64,000 nt of DNA from an uncultured Spirochaetales bacterium (GTDB taxonomy: Bacteria > UBP6 > UBA1177): the NCBI GenBank assembly GCA_902774115.1, contig CACYHH010000001.1, positions 434,001 through 498,000 of the forward strand, written 5' to 3'. Within the stretch, counting starts at the first letter, position 1. Every line of letters starts with the position of its first letter. The position numbers and the translations under genes are program-made. Below the pieces are notes generated by a model. That model was given only the letters and a program-made list of their open reading frames with translations, did no database searches and was not told the origin of the DNA. Shown in pieces: positions 44,048-52,670 of this stretch.

Positions 44048-45060
44048 TGCAGAAAATAGCAGCATTCACAACGACGATTCCGGTTGAGGTCGTTCTTGCC
44101 TCAGGATACAGACCGTTAGATTTAAACAACATTTTTGTTTCAGCCGGAAATCCTTCGGCATTTGTTGAAAAAGCGGAGTTTTCAGGTTTTGCCGGAAGTT
44201 CGTGTGCATGGATAAAAGGTTTGTATTCAGTCCTCACCTCGCCCGATTTAAACAAAGATTTCGGTGTTTTTATAGCCGTCACGGAAGGTGACTGCTCGAA
44301 CGCGAAAGTTTTAGAGCAGATAGTTGCCATGGAAACAGGCATCAGAACTTTCATATTCAATTTTCCATATTTGCGCGAAATCGATAAAATGCGTAATGAA
44401 ATCGGAAGGTTCGCTGATTTTATGGGAACTGATTACAAAAGCAGTGTCGCTGTTTGGGAAAATCTTAAAAACCTGCGCAGAAAACTGAAAATAATTGACG
44501 AAACTTCATATCTTTATCCCGGCAGCGTGACCGGCGAAGAAAACCACATTTTCCTTGTTTCATCGTCGGATTTCTGCGGAGATCCGGTCGCATACGAACA
44601 CAAAGTTGATGATTTTATTAAAGAACTGGAACATAGAAAGCGCTTTGCCGACAAATCGCGCAAAAAAATCGCCTATCTCGGAGTTCCGCCGATAGTTCCG
44701 ATCCACTCATTTTTGGAATCAAGGAACGCCACCGTAATTTTTAACGAGATCCAGCGTGAATTCGCAATGCTCGGCGAATACAATTCCATCGAAGAACAGT
44801 ATATAAACTATACCTACCCCTACTCCGCCGCATTCCGCTTCGAAAAAGCGATAGCGGAGATCGAAAAACGCAGACCGGACGGCATTATTCACTATGTACA
44901 GTCGTTCTGCCACCGCCAGCTCGAAGACATAATTCTCCGCAGACTTCTGGAAAACAAAGGTCTGAACATTCCGCTTCTCACGCTTGAATTTGACAAACCC
45001 TCAGACAAAATTGACGCACGTGTCGCAACGAGAATAGAAGCGTTCTTGGAAACTGTCTGA
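44047..45060 (+). CDS. 2-hydroxyacyl-CoA dehydratase subunit D-like protein
   Basis: 337 residues. The family is suggested by FTTTIPVEVVLASGYRPLDL at the start, LVSSSDFCGDP (about 168-178), KKIAYLGVPPIVP and the conserved PDGIIHYVQSFCHRQLEDII (about 280-299). Cys in these positions would ligand an iron-sulfur cluster. Known members are oxygen-sensitive dehydratases or reductases activated by an ATPase, which is not in the window; a single-subunit version could act differently. The gene ends the ribBA operon. A convergent mazG follows 12 bases later, with no terminator visible. Confidence 0.75.
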   Translation: MQKIAAFTTTIPVEVVLASGYRPLDLNNIFVSAGNPSAFVEKAEFSGFAGSSCAWIKGLYSVLTSPDLNKDFGVFIAVTEGDCSNAKVLEQIVAMETGIRTFIFNFPYLREIDKMRNEIGRFADFMGTDYKSSVAVWENLKNLRRKLKIIDETSYLYPGSVTGEENHIFLVSSSDFCGDPVAYEHKVDDFIKELEHRKRFADKSRKKIAYLGVPPIVPIHSFLESRNATVIFNEIQREFAMLGEYNSIEEQYINYTYPYSAAFRFEKAIAEIEKRRPDGIIHYVQSFCHRQLEDIILRRLLENKGLNIPLLTLEFDKPSDKIDARVATRIEAFLETV

Positions 45061-45072
45061 AATGAATTTTTA

Positions 45073-45867
45073 TTAGATATTTTTGCCCAGATTTTTCTTT
45101 GCTTTGAGCCACAATTCTTCAAGTTCTTCCAGCGGTTTGCCGCCTTCGACAAAGGTCGGATCGAGATTTTCCATCTCGTCGAAGCGCGCTTTGAACTTTC
45201 CGGCGCATCTTTTCAGAGCTTTTTCGCTGTCGAGCCCGAGTTTTCTTCCGTAGTTTACAAGTGCAAACATAAGATCTCCGAACTCTTCTTCGATGTGGTC
45301 GCTATCTCCCATGCGTACAGCTTCCGCAAGTTCTGCATTCTCTTCCTCGACTTTTTTCCAGGTATCTTCGGCATTTTTCCAGTCAAATCCGACACTTGCG
45401 GCACGCGATGCATATCTTTGCGAAATCAGGACCGACGGCATTGACTTCGGAATTCCGTCAAGCAGATGTTTGCGGCTTTCTTTGTTTTTCTTGATAAGAT
45501 TCCAGTTTTTGAGCACTTCAGCGCTGTCGGCCACCTTTTCGTCTCCGAAAACATGCGGATGTCTCGTTATGAGCTTTGCCGTAATAGCTTCCGCAACATC
45601 TTCAAAGTCGAAAAGTCCTTCTTCGCTTGCAATCTGCGAAACAAAAACAACCTGCAGGAGCAGATCTCCGAGCTCTTTTTTGAGTTCAGCAAGAGTTTCA
45701 GGCTTGTCCTTTTCGAATTCGTCAAGAGCTTCGACCGTCTCGAAAGCCTCTTCGATAATGTACGGACGCAGACTTTTGATTGTCTGTTCTTTATCCCACG
45801 GACATCCGTTCTCACCGCGGAGAGTCCGCATGACTTCAAGAAGTTTCTCTATTTTTTCAGTTTTCAT
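45073..45867 (-). CDS. mazG: Nucleoside triphosphate pyrophosphohydrolase MazG
   Basis: 264 residues with two MazG domains. The first has CPWDKEQT, EEAFETVEALDE and ELGDLLLQVVFVSQIA; the second has EEENAELAEAVRM and EEEFGDLMFALVNYGR. It hydrolyses NTPs, including damaged ones. GGAGAAG precedes the ATG at 45867; an upstream frame extension is rejected. It overlaps the end of the Nudix gene by 11 bases and is the last gene of the operon that starts with the Lon-like gene. Confidence 0.94.
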   Translation of the reverse strand: MKTEKIEKLLEVMRTLRGENGCPWDKEQTIKSLRPYIIEEAFETVEALDEFEKDKPETLAELKKELGDLLLQVVFVSQIASEEGLFDFEDVAEAITAKLITRHPHVFGDEKVADSAEVLKNWNLIKKNKESRKHLLDGIPKSMPSVLISQRYASRAASVGFDWKNAEDTWKKVEEENAELAEAVRMGDSDHIEEEFGDLMFALVNYGRKLGLDSEKALKRCAGKFKARFDEMENLDPTFVEGGKPLEELEELWLKAKKNLGKNI

Positions 45868-46312
45868 AATCTTCTCCGAAAAGCTCTTTGAATGCCTTGA
45901 CATAACACTCTTTTTTGAACGGAACTATCCGTTCCACCATTTCTTTTTTCGTAATCCACTCGAAAGCGACGAATTCTTCGGTTTCTCGGGCGAGCTTCCA
46001 ACCCGAATCGGCTATTTTCAAATGGAAATAGATCTGTTCCTGACCATCATATTTTCCTTTGTTCGATTTCCAGCTCACAGTGTGAGGGAAAAGGTACGAG
46101 ACTTTTGAAGAATGTCCGATGATTTTAAGGAATTCGCTGCTGATCCCCGTCTCTTCCATGATTTCGCGAAGGACTGCCTCTTCCGCGCTTTCACCTTCGT
46201 CGATCCCGCCCTGCGGAACCTGCCATGCACCTCTGATGTTGCGCCGTTCGCATGCCAGAATCAATCCCTGACTGTTCTCGATTACTGCCGCCGCATTCTG
46301 CCTCAAATTCAC
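45857..46312 (-). CDS. Nudix hydrolase, RppH/dinucleoside polyphosphatase-like
   Basis: 151 residues. The Nudix box GGIDEGESAEEAVLREIMEETG fits GX5EX7REUXEEXGU, with WQVPQGGID before it and YLFPHTV after, as in RppH, which removes pyrophosphate from mRNA 5' ends, and in diadenosine polyphosphate hydrolases. The start is GTG, with GAGG inside the end of queD. Overlapping with mazG gives two NTP-cleaning enzymes in a row. Confidence 0.88.
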   Translation of the reverse strand: MNLRQNAAAVIENSQGLILACERRNIRGAWQVPQGGIDEGESAEEAVLREIMEETGISSEFLKIIGHSSKVSYLFPHTVSWKSNKGKYDGQEQIYFHLKIADSGWKLARETEEFVAFEWITKKEMVERIVPFKKECYVKAFKELFGEDYEN

Positions 46313-46313
46313 T

Positions 46314-46691
46314 TTACGCCTCGACTATTGCACACGATTTATCACTTTCCCAAACGCATACTTTTGAAACCCTGACTTCTTTGTCAATTGCTGAAATTTC
46401 TTTTTCGGCAAGTCTGAAAATCAACAGAGCGATATTTTCTGCAGTCGGATTTACTGTTTCAAATTCTTCCAATGAATTCAGATCTTTATGATCAAGAAGT
46501 TCCATGATTTTCTTTAAAACGGCGTCAAGCACCTTGAAATCCATGACAAAACCCGTTTCATCAAGCTGATTTCTTGTTGCAAAAAGGCGTACTCGCCAGT
46601 TGTGACCGTGCAGATTTTCGCATTTTCCATGATAGTTTCTGAGCCTGTGTGCCGAAGAAAACTGCACTTCGCGGTAAACTTCAAGTTTCAT
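46314..46691 (-). CDS. queD: 6-carboxytetrahydropterin synthase QueD-like
   Basis: 125 residues. Zinc ligands lie in FSSAHRL and CENLHGHNW, with the catalytic Cys before the HGH. It converts 7,8-dihydroneopterin triphosphate to carboxytetrahydropterin for queuosine or a related base. Other queuosine genes are not in the window, so a pterin-related role (PTPS) remains possible. GAGGAG precedes the ATG. It overlaps the end of the cyclophilin gene by one base. Confidence 0.92.
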   Translation of the reverse strand: MKLEVYREVQFSSAHRLRNYHGKCENLHGHNWRVRLFATRNQLDETGFVMDFKVLDAVLKKIMELLDHKDLNSLEEFETVNPTAENIALLIFRLAEKEISAIDKEVRVSKVCVWESDKSCAIVEA

Positions 46692-47371
46692 TATTTTTTC
46701 TCCTCTTTCGGCTGAGGTCTTGCAACGACGCTCATTTTCAGAATCTTTACGTTTTCGACCGGAACACCCTGATACATATTTTTCGTTGTTACCGGTTTTG
46801 CACCGATTTTATCGACAACTTCAAAACCTTCGAGAACTTTTCCGAAAGGAGCGTAACCGTTAGGCTGGTCAAAACTCGGATTCGGATCAAGGTTGTGGGT
46901 TGCTTCCAAAGTGATGTAGAACTGGCTGGCAGCACTGTCGGGATCGCGTCTTCTCGCCATTGCAAGAGTGTATTTGTCGTGGCTTATGAGCAGTTTTCTG
47001 CCGGTGACTTTGCCGTTTTCGTCCTTGACTTCGGCACTCGGCGGCATTTCGAGTTTGATCGGTGCAAGAGTCTCTTTTTCGTTCAGATTCTCGTCAAGTC
47101 CGCCCCCCTGAATTACAAAACCTTTCACAACTCTGTGAAAAATGAGACCGTTGTAAAAACCGCGGTCTACATAGCCGATGAAATTATTGACAGTGCCCGG
47201 CATTCCGTTGCCGTAAAGCCCCAAAGTGATGTTTCCTTCACTTGTTTCAAGCAGTACTTTGTGAGTGATTTCAACTGGATCAGGCTTTTTTTCAGATTCG
47301 CCGCACGAAACGGCAAGAAAAAGAGCCGCCAGTAACAAAAAAACGGAAACGGTTTTCAAACAGTTCTTCAT
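46691..47371 (-). CDS. Cyclophilin-type peptidyl-prolyl isomerase lipoprotein
   Basis: 226 residues. The signal peptide ends LAVSC (Cys23), so the protein is lipid-anchored. The cyclophilin core has FHRVVKGFVIQGG, ARRRDPDSAASQFYITL and FGKVLEGFEVVDKIG. It includes an insertion of about 20 residues with Pro/Glu between the first two motifs (about 95-115). It is the second exported proline isomerase in the window, after the FKBP. AGGAG precedes ATG. Confidence 0.93.
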   Translation of the reverse strand: MKNCLKTVSVFLLLAALFLAVSCGESEKKPDPVEITHKVLLETSEGNITLGLYGNGMPGTVNNFIGYVDRGFYNGLIFHRVVKGFVIQGGGLDENLNEKETLAPIKLEMPPSAEVKDENGKVTGRKLLISHDKYTLAMARRRDPDSAASQFYITLEATHNLDPNPSFDQPNGYAPFGKVLEGFEVVDKIGAKPVTTKNMYQGVPVENVKILKMSVVARPQPKEEKK

Positions 47372-47386
47372 TTTAAACTCCTGTAA

Positions 47387-47674
47387 TTACATGGATTTAA
47401 GTATATCGAGGATCGAAGTTCTGATCGTTTGGCCGAACATTCTGTAAAGGAGCGGAATATCGATGCTGATATTGATCTCGCCGTTTTTGAAGGTCATCAG
47501 CCCCTTTATCGTTTTTCCTTTAAATTCAACGACTTCCCTCGTTCTGTCGAGAAGCAGCTTTATATCTTCGGTCGGAACTTTTTTCGCGACCATCTTTTCA
47601 AGGTTTTCATCGATCCAGTTCCAGACATATTCTTCAGATTTTTCCGGTTTGTAGCTGATATTTACGGTTGACAT
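47387..47674 (-). CDS. Small unknown protein, possibly of the polyhydroxyalkanoic acid system family
   Basis: 95 residues. The sequence VEFKGKTIKGLMTFKNGEINISIDIPLLYRMFG resembles PF09650-type proteins by eye, in which a G-x-I strand is followed by a Leu-Pro-Leu-like motif. No polyhydroxyalkanoate synthase is nearby, so the name is only a family guess. The ATG overlaps the stop of the Lon-like gene (TAATG). Confidence 0.55.
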   Translation of the reverse strand: MSTVNISYKPEKSEEYVWNWIDENLEKMVAKKVPTEDIKLLLDRTREVVEFKGKTIKGLMTFKNGEINISIDIPLLYRMFGQTIRTSILDILKSM

Positions 47675-50055
47675 TATTTCTCTCCGTCTCCTCTGAGTGC
47701 TTCAAGTTTTGCATCTATTTTTTCAAAAACAGAACCTTTCGTGAATTTGCCGTCCTTTCCTCTCGTTCCGGCAGGAACACCTGTCAGTATCTCGATTCCT
47801 TCGAGGACGTTCTTTATCGCGTAGATGTGGAATTTACCGTTTTCGACAGCTTTGACCACATCATCGCTGAGGTTGAGGTTTGCCACATTCTGAATCGGGA
47901 TCATAACGCCCTGATCGCTTGTAAGCCCGCGCAGATTGCAGATTTCAAAGAATCCTTCGATTTTTTCGTTTACTCCGCCGATAGGCTGGATTTCTCCCAT
48001 CTGGTTGATCGAACCGGTAACCGCTATCGACTGTTTTATCGGAACATCGCCGAGTGCAGACATGAGTGCGTAAAGCTCCGTGGAACTTGCGCTGTCTCCG
48101 TCGACTCCGCCGTAACTCTGTTCGAATGCTATAGAAGCCGAGAATGAAAGCGGTTTTTTGACGGCAAAGAGCCCGCCTAAATAACCAGCCAGAATCATTG
48201 AACCTTTATCGTGTATCGCGCCTGAAAGCATTGCTTCGCGCTCGATGTTTACGATTTCACGCTGACCTGCAAAAGCCTTCGCCGTGATTCTCGACGGAAT
48301 TCCGAAACTGAAATCGCCTATCTGATAAACCGCAAGACCGTTGATCTGCCCTACTTTCGCCCCTTTGACATCAATAAGGATAGTTCCTTTCTTTATCGAC
48401 TCGAAATAGTGCTCGCGGAATCTGTCGTACCTCTTTTCGCGTCTTTCTATCGCGGTTATGACCATGTCTTCCGAGACAACTTTTTTCTTGTTATGCTGTG
48501 CCCAGTAAACAGCTTCGACGATGATTTCGACGATATCGCTTGCGTGGACTCTGTATTTTGTCTGGTCTTCGGCACGTCTCGAACTGTAGAAAAGAAGCCG
48601 TCTGATCGCAGACAAATCAAACGGAAGTTCGCAGTCTTCGTTGACGATCCTCGAAATGAAACCGATCAAAGTGTCGGTAGTCGAAGCGTTGACTTCTACA
48701 ACCGATTCAAAATCGGCCTTGACTTTGAAAATGCGCCTGAACTCAGGATCTTTCTCGTAAAGCAGATGGTAGATCTCCTCGTCACCGATGAGGATAATCT
48801 TTATTTCAAGCGGAACAGCCTCGGGATTCGGCGCTGAAATAACGCGGTATTTGAAGTCTGCATCCATATCTTCGATTTTTATGAATCTGTTACGGACAGC
48901 GCGCTTCAAAGCGACCCAGGCATAGTAGTTTTTCAGAATATCGTCGGCCTGAATTATAAGAAATCCGCCGTTTGCGCGGTGCAGAGCGCCAGGTTTGAGC
49001 CTCGTGAAATCGGTGAAAAGCGAATTGTGGTTTTCTTCGTATTCAAAGTAGCCGATGATGTTCTGGAAAGTCGGGTTCGTCTCGTAAATTACCGGCGCAC
49101 CTTTCAGATCCTTGTTGTTTATGAGCAGGTTTACCTTATATTCCTTGAAATCGGGAATAAGCGTTTTCATCGGATCGACTTTTCCTTCAAGGAAATCTCG
49201 GTAAGTGAAGAAATCTGAAAAGTTGTTAACCGTAAAATCGGCGATAGAATCAAGATATTCCCTGACTCCTTCATTTTTGCCGTATTTTTTCGCCAAATCG
49301 TTCAGCGGCTCGGAAATTATTTTTTTGACCGTCGTCCGCTGAAGATCGCTCATTTTTTCCTTATATTCCTTTTCGGTTTTTCTGTCCTGATGAAAGTAAG
49401 CGATAAGTTTTTCCTGAAGAGCACTTTCGTTCTGTCTGATTTTTTCCTTTTCACTTTCACCGAGAGACTCATACTGCTCCTTGCCTATCGGTTTTCCGTC
49501 AACTATCGGGTTCAGAACCAGCCCGTTTTCTGTCGAACTCAGCGCAAAATCGAGCTTTGCCGCCTCTGCTTCAAGTTCATTGTAACTTTTCTGCATAGCG
49601 TCTCGGTATGTCTGAGCGACTTCGGCACGCAGGCTTTCGAAATTTTCGCTTTCCATCTGTCTCGGAATCTGCTCGATGAATCCTTCAAGAAGCTCGTCCA
49701 TATCCTTGATGAACTTTTCACCGCTTCCCGCCTTCATGAAAAGCATATTCGGAGAATCGTAGTCCTCGAAGTTGTAGACATAAAGCAGATCATCGGGAAC
49801 AGGCAGATGTTTCGCCATATCCTCGATATATTTTTTCACATTCGAAGTTTTTCCGCTTCCCGGATCGCCTGCGACATAGATATTAAACCCTTTTTTACGG
49901 ACATCCATGCCGAAATCAAGAGCCTCAAATCCTCTTTTCTGAAACGAAAAAAGGGAAACAGGCTTGATATCTTTGGTTGTTTTGCCTTTGTACTTGGCAA
50001 GTTCCGGATAATATCTGAGTTCTTTCGCTTTCAATTCCTTGGCTTCGAGCTTCAT
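47674..50055 (-). CDS. Lon-like ATP-dependent protease (LonB/Lon-C type)
   Basis: 793 residues. An AAA+ module has Walker A GDPGSGKT (63-70) and an unusually long helical insert before Walker B (GGFLIIQADD). The C-terminal Lon-type protease has the catalytic Ser in GVDGDSASS (near 652) and Lys in GGVNEKIEGF (near 696). It lacks the N-terminal substrate domain of classical LonA and fits the family of AAA+ Lon-like proteases. AAAGGAGG precedes the ATG at 50055. It starts an operon to mazG (47387, cyclophilin, queD, Nudix, mazG) that looks like a quality-control unit. Confidence 0.9.
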   Translation of the reverse strand: MKLEAKELKAKELRYYPELAKYKGKTTKDIKPVSLFSFQKRGFEALDFGMDVRKKGFNIYVAGDPGSGKTSNVKKYIEDMAKHLPVPDDLLYVYNFEDYDSPNMLFMKAGSGEKFIKDMDELLEGFIEQIPRQMESENFESLRAEVAQTYRDAMQKSYNELEAEAAKLDFALSSTENGLVLNPIVDGKPIGKEQYESLGESEKEKIRQNESALQEKLIAYFHQDRKTEKEYKEKMSDLQRTTVKKIISEPLNDLAKKYGKNEGVREYLDSIADFTVNNFSDFFTYRDFLEGKVDPMKTLIPDFKEYKVNLLINNKDLKGAPVIYETNPTFQNIIGYFEYEENHNSLFTDFTRLKPGALHRANGGFLIIQADDILKNYYAWVALKRAVRNRFIKIEDMDADFKYRVISAPNPEAVPLEIKIILIGDEEIYHLLYEKDPEFRRIFKVKADFESVVEVNASTTDTLIGFISRIVNEDCELPFDLSAIRRLLFYSSRRAEDQTKYRVHASDIVEIIVEAVYWAQHNKKKVVSEDMVITAIERREKRYDRFREHYFESIKKGTILIDVKGAKVGQINGLAVYQIGDFSFGIPSRITAKAFAGQREIVNIEREAMLSGAIHDKGSMILAGYLGGLFAVKKPLSFSASIAFEQSYGGVDGDSASSTELYALMSALGDVPIKQSIAVTGSINQMGEIQPIGGVNEKIEGFFEICNLRGLTSDQGVMIPIQNVANLNLSDDVVKAVENGKFHIYAIKNVLEGIEILTGVPAGTRGKDGKFTKGSVFEKIDAKLEALRGDGEK

Positions 50056-50134
50056 ATTTTCCTCCTTTAACCACAAAAACAACGCACTTTATATTGTTTG
50101 AAAATTTTTACAAAGAAATCGGCAGAACAAAAAA

Positions 50135-51190
50135 TCAGAATTTATCGAAATAACCGGCAAAAGATGCAGCGAGTGTCTGATCTTTCGAAATGACTATTAT
50201 CTCGCGGTTCCGGTAACATGCCGAAGCTGTCCAGTTCATCGATCCGAAAATTGCCGTAATGCCGTCAATTTCTGCGAATTTGTGATGAAAAAGACGGTTG
50301 TCGGTGCTTTCCTGCTCGTCGTATTTCAGGTTTACTCCGATACTTTCAAGATATGCGGCAGCTTTCTTGTTTACGATTTTTCCGTCGTCTCCGCGCCAGT
50401 TGTCAATAATCAGCTGCGTTTGTATGCCGCTTTTCACCGCTTTTTTAAGTCCAGTTATAAGCGGATTTTTCTGAGTAACAGTGTAAACAGCTCCTTTTAT
50501 CGACTTTTCTGCGGCAAGAAATTCGTCCCGTAATTTCACGCAGCCTTTCCCGGGATTGAAAATTATCGTCCCGATTTCTGTAATGCACCCGTCAGCGCAT
50601 CTTTTTTCTATTTTTCCAGCAAAAACATCGTCGATTTCAGCTTTCAGTATCGCCGCGGCTTCTGGAACATTCTTGAATAGAACTGCATTGTTCGAAGCAT
50701 ATGTCGATGAAGAGATATTGGCAGAAAGAATCAGCACATCACGGTCGTCAAAAACGAAAAATTTCGGGTGATATATTCCTTTATCCGTTTTTGCAAGCGA
50801 AAAATCGAACGACGGAAGAGTTTTATCCTTGTTTTTTCCTGCCGCAAGACGCACTTTTACCCCTTCTTCAGCCCGTTTTTCAAGGAGTTCCGTCACTTCG
50901 TTTTTCGAATAGGTGTAAGTAGCGGCATCTATTGTTTTTTCGGCACTTTTTATCATTTTTTCAACTATCGGCTGAACGTCTCTGTCGAAATATACGGCAG
51001 CTTTTTCTTCAATTTCAGGCTTCTCAGGCTCGGCTTGAGCGGGAACGGTCTCAGGTTCGGTAATCTTCGGAGCACTCTCTTTACGAGGTTCTTCCTTAAG
51101 CATAAAATAGAGAGAAAAAGAAATCAGAACTATAATCAGAAATTCGATTTTTCTTAAATATTTTCCTTTGCTTAGTAATTTTTTACCCAA
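50135..51190 (-). CDS. Phospholipase D-like membrane-anchored protein
   Basis: 351 residues. An N-terminal membrane helix (IEFLIIVLISFSLYFML) and a Pro/Glu-rich linker precede two HKD motifs, HPKFFVFDDRD (about 140-150) and HHKFAEIDG (about 308-316). Two HKD motifs form one active site for phosphodiester chemistry: a phosphatidyl transferase, a nuclease or a lipase. The start is TTG at 51190 with GGGAG before it. It overlaps the end of the chorismate mutase gene. The real substrate is not known. Confidence 0.82.
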   Translation of the reverse strand: MGKKLLSKGKYLRKIEFLIIVLISFSLYFMLKEEPRKESAPKITEPETVPAQAEPEKPEIEEKAAVYFDRDVQPIVEKMIKSAEKTIDAATYTYSKNEVTELLEKRAEEGVKVRLAAGKNKDKTLPSFDFSLAKTDKGIYHPKFFVFDDRDVLILSANISSSTYASNNAVLFKNVPEAAAILKAEIDDVFAGKIEKRCADGCITEIGTIIFNPGKGCVKLRDEFLAAEKSIKGAVYTVTQKNPLITGLKKAVKSGIQTQLIIDNWRGDDGKIVNKKAAAYLESIGVNLKYDEQESTDNRLFHHKFAEIDGITAIFGSMNWTASACYRNREIIVISKDQTLAASFAGYFDKF

Positions 51191-51420
51191 TCGAATATTC
51201 TCCCGTAAAGGCTTTTCAGAAGCTCTGCGATCTCACTTTTTCCGGCAGTAATCCGCTCAAGGATCTCTTTTTCGCGCTCAGGATCGTCTTTGGATATTCC
51301 TGCTTCTTTTTTCAGTTTCACGATCTTTTTTCCGGTCTCGATTCTTTTCAGAATAAGTTCCGCAATAATATCGTCAAGCGAATCGAGCTCTTTTCTTAAT
51401 TCTTTGATTTCATTGGTCAT
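51172..51420 (-). CDS. Chorismate mutase (AroQ class)
   Basis: 82 residues. Three helices with LRKELDSLDDIIAELILKRIETGKKIVKLKK and DPEREKEILERI are typical of AroQ. Converts chorismate to prephenate toward Phe and Tyr. It overlaps the end of aroA (51410-51420), so the two are probably co-translated, and it overlaps the phospholipase D gene downstream. Confidence 0.9.
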   Translation of the reverse strand: MTNEIKELRKELDSLDDIIAELILKRIETGKKIVKLKKEAGISKDDPEREKEILERITAGKSEIAELLKSLYGRIFDWVKNY

Positions 51421-52576
51421 TTCTTAAATATTCCGTGAGTTTGTAAAATTTTGGGAATGAAATTTTATAGGAATCATTCATTTTAAAATCAATGCCTGAA
51501 TTTTGTGCCATCAGACTTGAAAGCATCTCCATCCGGTGATCAAGGCTGTGCGGGATATCGCCTTTCAAAGCGTGTTTTGCCGCGCCGTAAACGGTAAATC
51601 CGTCGGCAAATTCCTCCGTTTCAAAGAGAAGTGAAAATCTTTTTACGCTTTCACTGATACGGTCGCTCTCCTTGTTTCTGAGCCAAAAGGCGTTTCTCAC
51701 CGAAAATGTTCTGCCTGCTCGTGCGACCAAGAAGGCGATGAATGGTGTTTCATCAATAATTTCAGCAACTTGATTTTCTTTGACATTTATATCGTGCGCT
51801 TCTTTGCAGATCGGATTTCCAGAGATTTCGAAAGAATCACTGCCTTCTTTGATTTTTATGTCAAATCCCGCATTTTGAAGCAAATGAAAAGGCGTCATCC
51901 GGGACTCATCTTTATAAATATCTGAAATTACAAATGATTTTTCAAAAATCAAAGCGGAGCATACGGCAATGAAAGCGGATGAGGGATCAAGTTTGATTTC
52001 AACTGAATAACCGTGCAGACGCTCAACCGGAAAAACTTCGACAGAGTTCGGTTTTTCAACGATTTTTGCTCCCGTTTTCAGCAGAAAATCTTCTGTATTT
52101 CTTCGCGTTCTGCTCTTGAAATGAAGTGTCCCGCCGTTTTTAAGCATCGAAATAAGGTGAAAAGACTTGAGCTGAGCGCTCTCTTTCGCAAGAGCCGTTT
52201 CGACAAAATTTCCGGTGTAAAGTTTTGCGGCTTCGGTAAAATCTTTGTGATTACGCGACATTAACGATTCATCGCCGGTGAGTTCCGCATCAAAACCAAG
52301 GTGCAGAAGGATTGCCGAAAGTATGTGCATCATCGTCGCAGAATTTCCGCAGTCGATTGGAGATTCCGGTTTTTTGGTTTTTCCCGAAATTTTGAAAGTG
52401 TCAACATTTTTTTTAACAACTTTACCAAATAAATTCAAGCATTTGACAGCAGAAAGGACATCTTCCGGAAGTTCGTTTTTACAGGTCACTTCGACATCGT
52501 CATCAGTCAGAAGCGAAAAAAGAAAAGCCCTTATCGCGGAACTTTTATCTACCGGAATGAAATCTGTAAAAATCAT
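51410..52576 (-). CDS. aroA: 3-phosphoshikimate 1-carboxyvinyltransferase (EPSP synthase), short divergent
   Basis: About 388 residues, against the usual 425-430. Substrate motifs remain: DKSSAIRA (K, S, R at correct spacing), DCGNSATMM, DESLMSRN, DPSSAFIA, ETPFIAFL, LRNKESDRI and LDHRMEML. The sequence is otherwise diverged, with gaps at loop positions. The ATG at 52576 with GAGAGG before it is preferred over a TTG four codons upstream. It joins chorismate mutase in a shikimate-pathway pair and is divergent from the DUF1566 lipoprotein gene. Confidence 0.85.
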   Translation of the reverse strand: MIFTDFIPVDKSSAIRAFLFSLLTDDDVEVTCKNELPEDVLSAVKCLNLFGKVVKKNVDTFKISGKTKKPESPIDCGNSATMMHILSAILLHLGFDAELTGDESLMSRNHKDFTEAAKLYTGNFVETALAKESAQLKSFHLISMLKNGGTLHFKSRTRRNTEDFLLKTGAKIVEKPNSVEVFPVERLHGYSVEIKLDPSSAFIAVCSALIFEKSFVISDIYKDESRMTPFHLLQNAGFDIKIKEGSDSFEISGNPICKEAHDINVKENQVAEIIDETPFIAFLVARAGRTFSVRNAFWLRNKESDRISESVKRFSLLFETEEFADGFTVYGAAKHALKGDIPHSLDHRMEMLSSLMAQNSGIDFKMNDSYKISFPKFYKLTEYLRNDQ

Positions 52577-52613
52577 GATCCCTCTCAAAAAACGGTCTGA
52601 AGTTTACTTTAAT

Positions 52614-52641
52614 TTGATAAAAAAACCATTCTAAATATAAT
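52614..52641 (+). promoter_or_regulatory. Sigma-70 promoter of the DUF1566 lipoprotein gene
   Basis: TTGATA (52614-52619), 16 bases, then a perfect TATAAT (52636-52641), 30 bases before the start codon. Confidence 0.65.
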
Positions 52642-52670
52642 TTTCCGTTACTTTTTTTAAGGAGGAGAAA

